Shown here in pieces: positions 37,577-48,264 of a stretch of 60,000 nucleotides of DNA. The DNA comes from Polytrichum commune (Eukaryota > Streptophyta > Polytrichopsida > Polytrichales > Polytrichaceae): NCBI GenBank assembly GCA_950295325.1, contig OX485806.1, positions 21,144,001-21,204,000 on the forward strand, in the 5' to 3' direction. A model generated the notes under the pieces. The model saw only the letters and a program-made list of their open reading frames with translations, made no database searches and was not told where the DNA came from. A program made the translations under genes and the position numbers. Within the stretch, counting starts at the first letter, position 1, and the number at the start of each line of letters is the position of its first letter.

Positions 37577-38030
37577 ATGCCAAAGGTTTGAAAAAGTTTT
37601 TTTTTTTTTTTTTCCAAAGTCTGGAATTGGTAGATTTGCCAAAACTTGTGAAATCTATAAATAATACTAATCGTGTCCGAAAATAATAATAAAAAAATTG
37701 TAAATTATCTAAATGTCCGTGGCTACAACTTTCTCTAATATTTTTTTTGTGTTTGATATCGTTTTCTTTACTCATTCTTCTATCTATTTCATTGTTTTTG
37801 TCCACCTCGTAGATTTTGGATTTCTGGGCACAAAAAAATATTTCACTGTTTTTGGTCATTTTTTAGCTCTTGTCACATACTACATGAATATCTCAGTACG
37901 CATATTATTCATTTTTTATATTCTAACCCCATTTTGAACAAATTTTTAGTTTCAACACTTTACATGACGTTTTCAATTTATACAATAGCTATTTGTTTTA
38001 CTTTTAGACATTCTAAGTCGCTGGTACATA
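37577..38030. other. AT-rich spacer between the two palindrome arrays
   Basis: Contains an 18-20 base T run near 37596-37615 and otherwise AT-rich sequence. Open frames on both strands (37575-37937) are compositional. Confidence 0.6.
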
Positions 38031-38853
38031 CCCTGTGCGTTAATGCACAGGGTATTCCATCCTAAATTTTAACCTTCTAAGTTGCTGCCTAATATCCTGT
38101 GCGTTAACGCACAGGGTTTTCCCTCCTAACTTTTTACCTTCTAAGTCGCTCCCTAATATCCTGTGCGTTAACGCACAAGGTATTCCATCCTAAATTTTAA
38201 CTTTCTAAGTCGCTCGTACATACCCTGTGCGTTATCGCACAGGGTTTTCCCTCCTCACTTTTAAGGTATCTAAGTCGCTCCCTAATACCCTGTGCGTTAA
38301 CGCACAGGGTATGTACGAGCGACTTACACAGCGTAAACAACCCCGTGCGTTAACGCAAAGGGTATTGGGGAGCGACTTAGTAATCCTAAACAATCATGTG
38401 CGTAAACGCACAGAGTATTAGGGAGCGACTTAGATACCCTAAAAGTTACGAGGGAAAACCCTGTGCGTTAACGCACAGGGTATTAGGTTGCGACTCATAA
38501 ATCCAAAACCACCTTGTGCGTTAACGCACAGGGTATTAGGTTGCGACTCATAAATCCTAAACCACCCTGTGCGTTAACGCACAGGGTATTAGGTTGCGAC
38601 TCATAAATCCTAAACCACCCTGTGCGTTAACACACAGGGTATTAGGTTGCGACTCATAAATCCTAAACCACCCTGTGCGTTAACGCATAGGGTATTAGGG
38701 AGCAACTTATACAACGTAAACAACCCCGTGCGTTAACGCACAGGGTATTAGGGAGCGACTTAGATACCCTAAACAACCCTGTGCGTTAACGCACAAGGTA
38801 TTAGGGAGCAACTTAGAAAGCGTAAACAACCCTGTGCGTTAACACACAGGGTT
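38031..38853. repeat. Palindrome array 2: ~15 copies, polarity reversed at the middle
   Basis: About fifteen palindromes with core GTGCGTTAACGCAC every 52-66 bp. Left of ~38290 the spacers read CTTTCTAAGTCGCTCCCTAAT; right of it they read as the reverse complement, ATTAGGGAGCGACTTAGA. The whole array is therefore a large inverted repeat built of small palindromes. In the right half, four consecutive units (38457-38690) repeat with a 55-bp period and the spacer ATTAGGTTGCGACTCATAAA. Confidence 0.95.
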
Positions 38854-38991
38854 TTCCCTCCTATCTTTTAAGCTTTCTAACTCGTTGTCAGAAATGCTTT
38901 TCAGGTGGGCCGCCGATATTCCAAGGATTCACTATTCTCATACCATCGAGAAATGTATAAAAGTGTAAGAAAAAATGGTATAGACATCCAC

Positions 38992-39178
38992 CTATGGATG
39001 GGAGTTGTCTAAAGAGACTGATGTTTCGGTCTGCTCCAACTTGGGTTCGAATCTACTTGGTTGCAGACTGGTGCTATCCCCTAATGAGCTAGTGGTTAGG
39101 CAGGAAATACAGTAGGTTGGATACATAGAAGGCTTTCCTACGCAAGTGTGCATAGATCCTTCTAAATAAAGTTTTTGT
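38992..39178 (+). mobile_element. tRNA-derived SINE, family 2, copy 1
   Basis: Contains an A-box-like GGGAGTTGTCTAAAGAGACTG and a B box GGTTCGAATC (39044-39053), followed by ACTGGTGCTATCCC and GAGCTAGTGGTTAGGCAGGAA. The same sequence occurs inverted at 43741-43932. The 3' end is TA-rich rather than a pure A tail. No clear target duplication. Confidence 0.8.
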
Positions 39179-39249
39179 TAAATTGACTACTTTGAACAAA
39201 CTAAAGCATATATCCAACAATATCGTTGATTTACGTTGAGCTTACTTAC

Positions 39250-39519
39250 CTTTTTGTTTGTTGTCTCCTTTGAACTCGTCTTCATTTCCGACTCCGATAT
39301 ACGATCGTCTGCATGTGCACCTTCATCACCCTCCATCATATCAAAATCCAGTGCTTTCACAGTTTCTACTATCGTATTCAACATGTTTCTTTTCCCTTCC
39401 TTATTTGCATTCCTCTTTCCTACACTCAGTCCGAACCTTTTTTTCTCAGAAGTAAAATACAAAGCTTTCCTACGCCTTCTCTTCGGCCTCACGGGTGTTC
39501 TCTCTACATCCTCCACCAT
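39250..39519 (-). CDS. Possible 5' exon of the accessory gene
   Basis: Open frame starting MVEDVERTPVRPKRRRRKA, basic, with a nuclear-localisation-like RPKRRRRK and a second half rich in Asp/Glu/Ser. It ends in a strong splice donor AAG/GTAAGT at 39249-39248. The phase (0) matches an acceptor TTTAG/GAC at 36336, whose reading frame DQTMDVEKS runs straight into the main exon. If joined, the intron would be ~2.9 kb and contain both palindrome arrays and SINE copy 1. Alternatively this is a separate small gene. Confidence 0.5.
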
Positions 39520-39933
39520 CGTTGGTGTCTATAATGTGTCCTCCATCAATCCACTATCATTTATTCTTCCAATGTGTCTATCCCACATAAATCTAGCGTA
39601 TATTACGATCATTCATGTTGCAATTGGCGTCCAATGAACGAAATATTTCAACGCGTCTTTTATTTTGTTTCTATTTTTATTATAGGATCCAAAAGTTTCT
39701 GACACGCTAGCCTCGTTGTTTTGTGTGTATCTTGCTTGTAAATATTCTCTAACTATTATTGTGATATGTTTACTTCCATATTATTAGATGCTATGGTATC
39801 ACACGCTTTCATCACCATCCATTATTGTATTACGCGTTTTCAATTTCATTCACTTCATCACACACCTCTATATAAAAACAACATTCACCCAAAAAATTTG
39901 TGATGTCTTGTTCAATTCATCTTTCCATTTTCC
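39520..39933. promoter_or_regulatory. Divergent promoter region of the MULE
   Basis: 414 bp between the reverse-strand start (39519) and the transposase start (39934), so it should serve both. For the transposase a good TATA box, CTATATAAAAA, sits at 39868-39878, about 60 bp upstream of the ATG. I see no equally clear TATA on the other strand. Confidence 0.55.
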
Positions 39934-42900
39934 ATGGCTACCATTAGAGCTCATGGATCTTTTGTTCCCTTCATTTTGCCACTTCAAGATGATGGTCATG
40001 TGAGTGTTTCAGAGGATTTACTTAGTTTGAGATTCAACCTCCAGATAGGCTCCATGTATTTAGAGCAGGAGATGTATTCTGCAGATGGAGAGGTGTATGA
40101 AACGATTTTGGTTCAAAAAAATAGAACAGAGGTTGGTTTTATGTGGATCTTAGGACCTGGTTCATATAGGGTGATAGGTCTTTCTGAGTCTCAGATGCAA
40201 GCTTCTACTGTCATATTGACAAACGAATCCGGAACATCCACAATTCAAATTCCCTCTACCGCACATGTTAAGGTAGAACCCCTTGATGATAGTGTGTTTG
40301 TGCTATCGGATTTAGAAGATGACATTTGTGCATCTGTTGATCTTTCAAACACATCGCCGTTTCCATTTAAAGGTGTTCATTCTACTCCTTCGCAACTTCC
40401 TATACATGTATCCAAATCTCCTTGCGGTCTTATGTACAAGAGGGTGGTTCCCCTAATCTCACCCTCTCAACGTCCTCCACTACACCCTTCACCTTCATCT
40501 ACAGGGTTGACTATAGTTGATGCCTTGAAGCTGACAAAGTCAAGAAAAAGATCAAAGTCAGATCTCGCATCCATTGATTTTGCTAGTATAGATGTTCGCG
40601 ATGTCAAGTACTTACCATCTTCTTTTAATGGTGATGTTTTGTTTCTCTTACCCCCTGTGGCATTCAAAGTTCCAAGTACGTATGGCCGCTTAATGGACGG
40701 CATGGACAAGATGTGCGACGGTCACCCTTGGTGCACCATCAAAACCACCAATATCCAAAATGATTTTGAATTGTCCTTCCGGCGCTCTACTTATGCTGGT
40801 CATCTCCAATGTCCTAATGACTACTGTGATTACATGAATCGTAATGGGGGCCTCCGAAACAACACTGAATGGGCCGGTTCAACTCCTCTCCCATTTGCTG
40901 TGGGTAATGTTCCTCCCATTAGGTCCACTGTCGAGTGTAAGGTATGTTGTTCTACACCTGTGTGCATTGCTTTATGTCATGCTCGAATCATATACATCTA
41001 CTCCACATCTGTTGGAATGTCCAGGGCTTGCATTCATATTGGTGTGCATGATCACCCTGTGGCCAATGGCACATGCCGTGAGTCATTGAACATGGTATAC
41101 CAGTGCGTTGCAAATGAAGTATTGAAAACACCCACATCCAAAAATTCAGCCATAGTTATGGCAGCAAGCAAACAAATCTTGGCCGATTACCTTCTCAAAT
41201 CTCCCGCAAATGTCGAAGGCCATCACTTGGTTGGTTCATCCCTAGAGGTCGTTATGGACAAATTCAGCACTCTTGCGTCTCCGAATTGTGGTAACTTTGT
41301 ATCTGGATCAAAGCGTTTTTTGCGTAGCGGAATGGGAACTATGGATAGTATTATGGCACTCAAAGACCACTCTGCTTTCAAGTTTGTCCATGGTAGTCGC
41401 TTTCCAGGGCAGTCAAAGAACAAAGTGTTTGTTTTCAAGATGTCTGTAGACCTTCCAAGTAGTGGTGTGGAGCTTGTGAAGAGGATGCAAGTCGGTGGGG
41501 ACATGGAGAATTCATGGATTATGTTTGACCATGTCAAACGTTTGAAGGACTGGACGACCATGGCTTGCCATGTGTACGACAATCGATACTGTAAAGTGTT
41601 GACTATTGCGTGTTGTGACATGCAATCTGAAGATGGTGCAGCACAAATTCTCTTTTGGGAAAATTTAAATGCTGTCATGGCAGAAAATGGTGTACCAAAC
41701 ATAAACTTCAAAGGGTTCATGGCTGATAGTGCTCAAACTAATTGGAATGCGGTGAGGGCAATTTACGGGGATGGTGATCCAAGTCTACCTATGGTTGCAC
41801 GTGAGCGTACATGTCTTTTCCATTGGTTTGCAAGCTTGGATAAGGTAACCCAAAAGTATATCAAACCATCCTTGCAATTTCAACACAAACAAATATGCAA
41901 GGATTACAGAAATGCGAAAACAATGGACGATGCTGAGACTAAGTACCATGTGATTCATTCTTGGTGGTTGTTATCTGGAGCTGCCTCGGAAGAAGACATC
42001 CTTGGCCTTTCAGAGTGGTTGGGATTTTGGCACTTTCGTTATAGACAATGGGGTGGTCATATGCTACTTGTAAGTACATATCAAACTTCATTATTCACTG
42101 TCATTCAATATCTTGCCACTGATATATAATATATCTTATGTTTTTCTTATCCTTGTATTTGTGTGTTGTTCATAGGATATGACAATAGAAGAGCGTGCGG
42201 AAATGCCAACATGCAACCTTGCAGAAACTGTACATAACAAATGGCTCCGGCAACAAGATGACTTGTTTATATGAAGCTACAGTGGACGACATGATCCGTG
42301 CCTTCATGCAAATTGCAAATTACCGGACATGGTTGAAAGGGGGGTCTGATGGTAAAGGTCCTGATTCGGCATCCTTGAAACTCAAAGCGGCTGCCAGGTG
42401 TGGAAATCCAAAAATGTTGGCCGATGCCATGAAGTCTTATCCAGGGGCAGAAGACGTCAACACTAGAGATTGTGCATTGGAAGGGTCAGAGCTCTTTGGT
42501 TCCACCAAACGCAAACTCAACCTACCACCGGGTGCTGATTGTGACTTTCATCGACCCGACAAAGTGAACTATTTTATTCCTCGTCCCAACACCCGAGCAA
42601 CTCGTCAACGCATAGAGGAATCGTTGAGTTCTGCAATTCATGGTGTGGCTCATACTACATCCGTGTTAGAGACAGATTGTCTTCCTTCCAAGTGGCACAT
42701 TGCAAGATTACCACCCAACTCAGCCAAACGATGTTGGGCACTGCAGGCCATCACAGGGACTATGTGCAATGCCAAAGTCGGGACTGGGAAACATGGCACA
42801 CCTGCTCCAACATACAAAGGGCTCAGGAAGGAATTTCGCTCTCCCAACAATGTGGAGTATGAATTTTGGTTTTGCCCTGACGACATCAAACGTTGTGTGA

Positions 42901-43535
42901 GTGGCAGTAAGAAGAAATATGTATTGGACTGGCCTATAGTACCCAACACGTGGCCGGTGAAGATAGGTACCAATCTATCGCAAGAGGAGGTTTTGGCACT
43001 TGAAGATGCTGGATTTCAACTACAACAGAGGGAGGCATTGTCCCCTCGTCGTAGGCTTTCAACAATCGCAACTCTCCCCATCCCTCGCTCGCATTTTTCT
43101 ATGCCACCAAATCCGGACGCCCACCCTACATTCAGGTTTGGGAAGACAGTGCGTCGTAATCCAACAGCACCGCTAGCGGATCACAAAAACAAATGGGAGA
43201 GCGCCGGACTCATGGAGGGTTACTATGTGGTTGGGGTCACTGCCATTCCATATCCGGGCTTTGGAGTGATAATCAACATTGTCTCCAAGCAGGATATCAC
43301 CTACTATGTCACAATTGGCGACATCCCGCATTGCACATGCCCGGATTTCACGAAAATGTCCTCTCATGCATTGGGAAAGAAAGGAAAATGGATGTATTGT
43401 AAACATCTTTATTATGTGTTTAGATTTTTGTGCAAGGTGGATTACGAGAGTGACAAGTTCATTCATGCACCTACATATACCTATAACGAGGTCATGCGAC
43501 TACTTGAACTTGCTGGTATTGTAGAGTGTGAGTAG
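39934..43535 (+). CDS. MULE transposase (MURA-like) with SWIM zinc finger, frameshifted
   Basis: Two exons. Exon 1 is 39934-42069 (712 codons), donor CTT/GTAAGT. Exon 2 begins at 42176 after TTCATAG. Residues ~285-375 form a Cys/His cluster (HLQCPNDYC, CKVCCSTPVC, CIHIGVHDH) resembling the zinc-binding DNA-recognition modules of MULE transposases. DDE core: first Asp in ACCDMQSED (~560), second in FKGFMADSAQTNW (~592-604), then CLFHWF (~627) and SEEDILGLSEWLGFWHFR (~683-702). The second exon reads NLAETVHNKW and then shifts frame at about 42241-42250 to GSGNKMTCLYEATVDDMIRAF, continuing to 43535. Near the C-terminus CTCPDF...WMYCKH gives the CxC...CxH SWIM finger (43333-43406). Except for the frameshift the protein is full length (~1,160 residues). 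Its orientation, central position in the element and TATA box support it as the mobilising enzyme. Confidence 0.9.
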
Positions 43536-44225
43536 TATTGCAAATGGTCTATTAAGTACCATATATTTGAATGTCAAAATATGACATGTTTTGGTTTGCA
43601 TTTTTATAATAAAAATCAGCAATGGGCTGGAAGTATTTCAAATGATTCAGTAACTTCATTTCTATTTAGACTACGACCCAACCGTGAGCGGTTTGATTGA
43701 TTGATATGGATAAATAATAACAAGTTTCTAAAAATAAAAAATAATTGAGAAGATTCTACGCACATCCGCGTAGTAACGTCTTCTTGGTATCCGCCTATAG
43801 ATTATTCCTGCTTTATCACTAGCTCAATTTGGGATAGCACCAGTCAATGTAACCAACCGGATTCGAACCCGGGTTGATACAGACCTAATACCAGTCTCTT
43901 ACACAACTCGCATCCACAGGCGGATGTCTCAAAACCTAGTAGTTACCTACATATTGATTATTTCTAATATCTAATTTCCTTTCATTTGTAGATTCTGGGC
44001 CTTAACTCAACCCGTGAGCAGTTTGAGTGGCTCACAATTATGGCACCTACATGTACGTATAATGAGGTTATGCACCTACTTGAGCTTGATGGTGTTGTGG
44101 AATGTGAATAGTTGTGCAAGTGTTGGTTGTAACTACATGTATAAGGATGTCAATAAATGACATGTATTGGTTTGGATTATTATAATAAAAATCAACAATG
44201 AATTGAAAGTGTTTTAAATGATCCA
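43463..44225 (+). repeat. Duplicated 3' end of the transposase gene
   Basis: The last codons and 3' flank (about 43463-43700) recur at about 43998-44225. The second copy reads APTCTYNEVMHLLELDGVVECE-stop against APTYTYNEVMRLLELAGIVECE-stop, followed by TGACATGT, TTTATAATAAAAATCA and CAATG. The ACCCAACCGTGAGCGGTTTGA segment (43677-) also recurs at 44009-. The SINE at 43741-43932 lies between the copies. AATAAA-like poly(A) signals occur in both. Confidence 0.8.
43741..43932 (-). mobile_element. tRNA-derived SINE, family 2, copy 2
   Basis: Reverse-strand match to 38992-39178, with B box GGTTCGAATCC (43859-43869), GAGACTGGTATTAGGTCTG, ACTGGTGCTATCCC and TTCTACGCACATCCGCG-type 3' part. It sits between the two copies of the transposase 3' end. 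Confidence 0.8.
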
Positions 44226-44370
44226 TGGAAATAGGGCCCTTTCACTTGTGCTTCATTTAAAATATTGGCAATTTACAATTGAAAATATGCAATTAATTTG
44301 TCAAAATTTTGGTTGTGTACCCTAAACCCGTGTGTCTTTACTAAATTTGGAATCATTGATCATATGTTAC

Positions 44371-44441
44371 TGCTTATTGCTCATGTGTTACTGCTCACCG
44401 CTCACCGCTCACTGGTCATCGCTCATAAGATAGCTTCCCTC
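44371..44441 (-). repeat. MULE right terminal inverted repeat
   Basis: Reads, inverted, GAGGGAAGCTATCTTATGAG followed by CGATGACCAGTGAGCGG and further GTGAGC repeats; counterpart of 32321-32390. Confidence 0.8.
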
Positions 44442-44451
44442 CACTATTACC

Positions 44452-45070
44452 TGAGGTGAAAACACAAGCAAGTCTACTATATCGCGTAGGTTTTCTCCTT
44501 TTGGACCCTATGACCTCAAAATTAGCACTAGAGCCTCCAAGTTGCTCTTGGTAGATCCACTTGAGATGAATCTGCCACAAACCTATGGGGATCATGGATT
44601 TACTAGACCTCCTTTACCTTGAGAATAGTGATGGGGCCCAGTTCAATGAAGTGGGGCGTCTAGCCTTGGCCAGTTCCGACAATTGTATAAATCTCCTTAG
44701 AAGGGAAAATATCTTACGGTTTCATAACAACAATTAAAAGTGTCATTGCGTTTCATTCATTGTAGCATATGCATGGCATGAGTGTAGACTAAGGTACACA
44801 TGTCTAATTTAGTTACTCATCTTAATTGGACACCTATATTTCAATGGTATGTGGTTTGGTCTGGCTCGAAGAACGGATACCAAACAAACATGTGTTCAAA
44901 AGAGATTGGACTACGTGCTAAAAATATGATAACCGTTCTAGGTTCAACAATCAACGTACCTTGGGGGGGGGGAGTGGGAAACACCTATACAACCATTTAT
45001 TGAGCACAAGAATCTTCACTTTGATTATGAAGATATTCACACGAACCCCAAAAATTATAAGGAAAGTGGC
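44452..45070. other. No gene recognised
   Basis: Ordinary AT-rich DNA with a run of about 10 G at 44962-44971. The 67-codon frame at 44800-45003 has no resemblance to known proteins. Confidence 0.5.
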
Positions 45071-46471
45071 TACACCCTAACCTTGATAATGTCACACCCT
45101 CCGTTTCACCAAAAAGTGTGATATAAACAAGGTGTGACATACTTGATAATGTCACATTTTGTGCATAATGTGATATTATCAAAAAATATGTAGAAAATCA
45201 AAATATAATTACAATTTTTTTTAAATAACAAATACGAGACTTCAATGTTTTTGAATGTAAAATCTAATTCAAAATTGTGAATAACAACAAGAGCACATCA
45301 TAATGTGTCATTGAGATTAGGTAAAGACCTCTCACTAGAGACAAAGAAGCTTCTAATGTCACATTGTTTTGTTGATGTTAAATGTGCAACACCAATTCTA
45401 ATGAGTTTGTCATGGATTTTTTCCATTTCTAACAACTCATGAGTGTTGAAAATCTGAGAACCTTGACTAGCCATAAAATTCAAAACATCTTTAGCATATT
45501 TTTGTGCATCGCTTAGCTTCACTACTTTAGACTCATCATCACTGCTATCAACAATCAAATGGTCCACTTCCATGGAATCAAGAACATGTTCTCCATCTTG
45601 CACTAATTGCACAAGCTCCTCAGTAGAAATTTCCACCTCAAAATCATCTTCACCTTCCATGTTTATGTACTCCAAAGGACAAAGCTTTTCTACAGGCTTG
45701 CCTTCAACATCCAAACCCAAATTTAATGCGACGATGAGTCTACCCAATTCCAAAGTTGCTTCCTCCATTTTGGACTTCATACGTTCATCAAGATTGTTTA
45801 TATCTGCATTCCACTCTACAGGCAATATGGCGGACTTTCTCCAACAATTTCTAATGGTTTGATCATCTAATTCATGCCATGCCGCCACACATCATAGCAG
45901 AGCTTGAAATACATCAACATTCAATTTCCCCAAATCTTCATTTGAGTTGTTATCAATTTGTTGCAAAGTCCAGGCAACAAGCTTGCGCTTATAACACATT
46001 TTGAATGCTGCAATCACTCCTTGATCCAAAGGCTGAACAACTGAAGTCACATTTGGTGGAAGGAACAATATAGTGATATGGGAGAGTACAAAAGCATTAA
46101 ACCCAAACATTACTCGCAATATGTTTGAGCATTTGGTCTCCGAAACACATACCAAATTTGAAATTACACAAGGCATCCCACAATGCCAAAAGCATTGAAT
46201 GAGAGCTCATTCAATGACCCCCAATATGCTTTGCTTTAGCCCATGCTCACCCATGAATAATAATATCGAACCCATGCCCACCCATACAATCCATCCATAC
46301 TTGATATTATCACATTTACAGTACGGATTTTGAAAAAAAATAGTGACATTATCAAGGGTGATAGGGATAATAACGAGGGAGTTTTACACTATGAAAATCG
46401 GTTTCAAACTTTTAGGTGACAATATCAAGGTGTTCTATTAACAAGGGTGGCATTATCAAGGTTAGACTGTA
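45071..46471 (-). mobile_element. pogo/Tigger-like element, internally deleted
   Basis: TA at 45071-45072 and 46470-46471 flank termini CACCCTAACCTTGATAATG and, inverted, CAGTCTAACCTTGATAATG, so TIRs plus TA duplications place it in Tc1/mariner/pogo. Subterminal zones repeat CTTGATAATGTCACA-type words. Inside is a reverse-strand remnant of a DDE_1 transposase. At 1.4 kb it lacks the N-terminal DNA-binding part and the first catalytic region. Confidence 0.88.
45298..46176 (-). pseudogene. Remnant of pogo/Tigger (DDE_1) transposase
   Basis: The reverse-strand frame shows the family's signature LSHITILFLPPNVTSVVQPLDQG followed by VIAAFKMCYKRKLV, then CVAAWHELDDQTIRNCWRKSAIL and an acidic C-terminus. 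An in-frame TGA at 45892-45894 splits it, and the N-terminal helix-turn-helix/CENP-B-like region and upstream catalytic motifs are absent. In intact relatives this protein cuts and pastes the element at TA. This copy cannot be functional. Confidence 0.85.
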
Positions 46472-48264
46472 CGGCCTCGATCTAGATTTGCTAACCATCT
46501 CATACTTATCATGTGTTTCATATCCAAGGAGAATTGGGCTAGTTGGAAAGTAACCATTTAAGACCCACCTACCTAAGTGGAAGTTTGACATTAAACGAGT
46601 TACGGAAGGCTTTAAATTCCTACATGCATGGCATGGGGCGGGGGTCCCTAGGACATTGTTAAACCAATGTATATGTGGTCCATGTTACGGGGTCCACATA
46701 ATATATGTAGGTCTTTTTCTTTGTTATCATTTGGGGAAAAAATCTTAAAGTTCTCGCTTACTCAATTGAATGTGGTAGACGGGAGAGTGGCTTCTCCAAG
46801 TGCATGAATCTTCTCATAAGTTAAGAAACCTACAATCAACATAGAAATCTTTACTATGGCGTTATATATAGTTACTACTATGCAAGGCTCTAAACTTGAG
46901 ACTATAAAAGATTGTAAAATTGTGCCTCCTTAATAACAAAGCATTCTTAATACATTGGCTATCGTTGACATTAAGTGTATTGGATTTAACAATGTGAAAG
47001 TTAAGATGGGGCCAACACAATCAATTGGGGACCATATGTTTATATAACATAATAATGGTAAGTGTACTTCCAAATGTGATGATGGTGTTAGGAAGGCATC
47101 TCCATGCATTGACATTGAGTATGAGAATTTTCCCTCTCTTAAATAAGACATGTTAATCACATTCTTTTGTGGATTGGGCTCTCATTGGCATATCTAGCGA
47201 GAAGCCGACATGACATGGACAATCCACAAATCACTCCCATGATTCTAGGCGTAACTTGTGATTGCGGGTTGACACTAGCATAGGGGCTAGCGACGACTGG
47301 TAGGAGAGGTCACCACTCATGAAATCCTAAGTGAAATTCAACTAAATGTACATACCAAAGAGAGTCTTCCAGGCTAATATATCCCAATATTTCATATGTT
47401 TTGAGCAAACATCCTACTAACTACTTTAAAATGTTATGAATGACATTTCAACACCACCATAAATGTATTATGAACTTTAGGATTGCCATACCTTCTTTGG
47501 AGTTGAAGTTTACAAGAGTATTTTGTACATGGTGAATTTCAAACTACATCCATGCATTTATATAAACTACGATTGTCTTTGATCTAGTGATGATCGTCGC
47601 CAAATCATTATGGAAGCATTTTCCATTAGAATTTACTAAATCTTGGAGATTTTCTAAGAAAAAATAAAAAAATAAAAAATAACGTCCATATCTCGGTACT
47701 GACATGAATGTGAGCATGTTAACCTTGTGTTGATCATGATATTATGTGATGCAACATAAGGTGTTTTGCCTCCATTGGAGATTCTCTACAACAAAATAAA
47801 CCCCAAAAATTGGTTCCAAATGCTTCAAGGTCCATAAATATGGAATAATTTAAACCATCATTGATAGATGAATTCAAAAAAATTGTTCAAGGTAATGCAT
47901 TCATAATGTAGGATTTCATCAATTCCAAAAACAAACATAATTATATAGTGGACTTGGTTGTCAACAATGTAGCAAGTCTTTATATTTTCAAACACAAATC
48001 TAGGAGTGTCCTATATTGAGAAATATTTGAGTTATGTGTCTATTTATGCTCACATGCCTTACAATTAAAGTTCGCCCTCAATATGTGTTACCAAGATAAG
48101 TCTTAAAATCACTTGTAACAAAATATTCATAAAAATGAGATTTTTCCAGTGAATTGAGAGTACATAAAGCAAACTATTAATCCAATAATGAAATGAAAAC
48201 CACTAGAAAGTTGTAGAGTACAAGTAAAAAAATAACATTTGATTTTCCGCCGTAAATTCCGCCG
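46472..48264. other. No gene recognised
   Basis: AT-rich, no informative open frames (46930-47160 reverse is the longest) and no repeat ends found. Confidence 0.5.

Larger units (their letters stand above)
32311..44451 (+). mobile_element. Mutator-like element (MULE), ~12.1 kb, with transposase and divergent accessory gene
   Basis: Boundaries: element 32321-44441. The left end reads GGGGAGTGCTATCTTATGAG and the inverted right end GAGGGAAGCTATCTTATGAG; the TIRs continue for about 70 bp as GAGCGGTGAGC-like repeats. CATTATTACC (32311-32320) and CACTATTACC (44442-44451) flank it, a 10-bp duplication with one mismatch; 9-10 bp is typical of MULEs. Contents from left: reverse-strand ParB-like/methyltransferase-like gene, low-complexity tract, two palindrome arrays, SINE, possible 5' exon of the reverse gene, divergent promoter region, SWIM-finger transposase, duplicated 3' end with a second SINE, right TIR. 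The mismatch in the duplication and the lesions in both genes indicate an old, probably inactive copy. Confidence 0.85.

Noticed and set aside
36958-38853. CRISPR array
   Set aside because: Repeats are perfect palindromes with repeated, not unique, spacers, in a eukaryotic transposon; no cas genes.
39236-39637. 133-codon forward frame
   Set aside because: Antisense shadow of the better-supported reverse exon 39250-39519, which has a basic NLS-like start and a strong splice donor.
41223-41720. 165-codon reverse frame
   Set aside because: Antisense shadow within the transposase exon.
43840-43932. tRNA gene on the reverse strand
   Set aside because: Spacing and flanks match the SINE at 38992-39178, not a cloverleaf.
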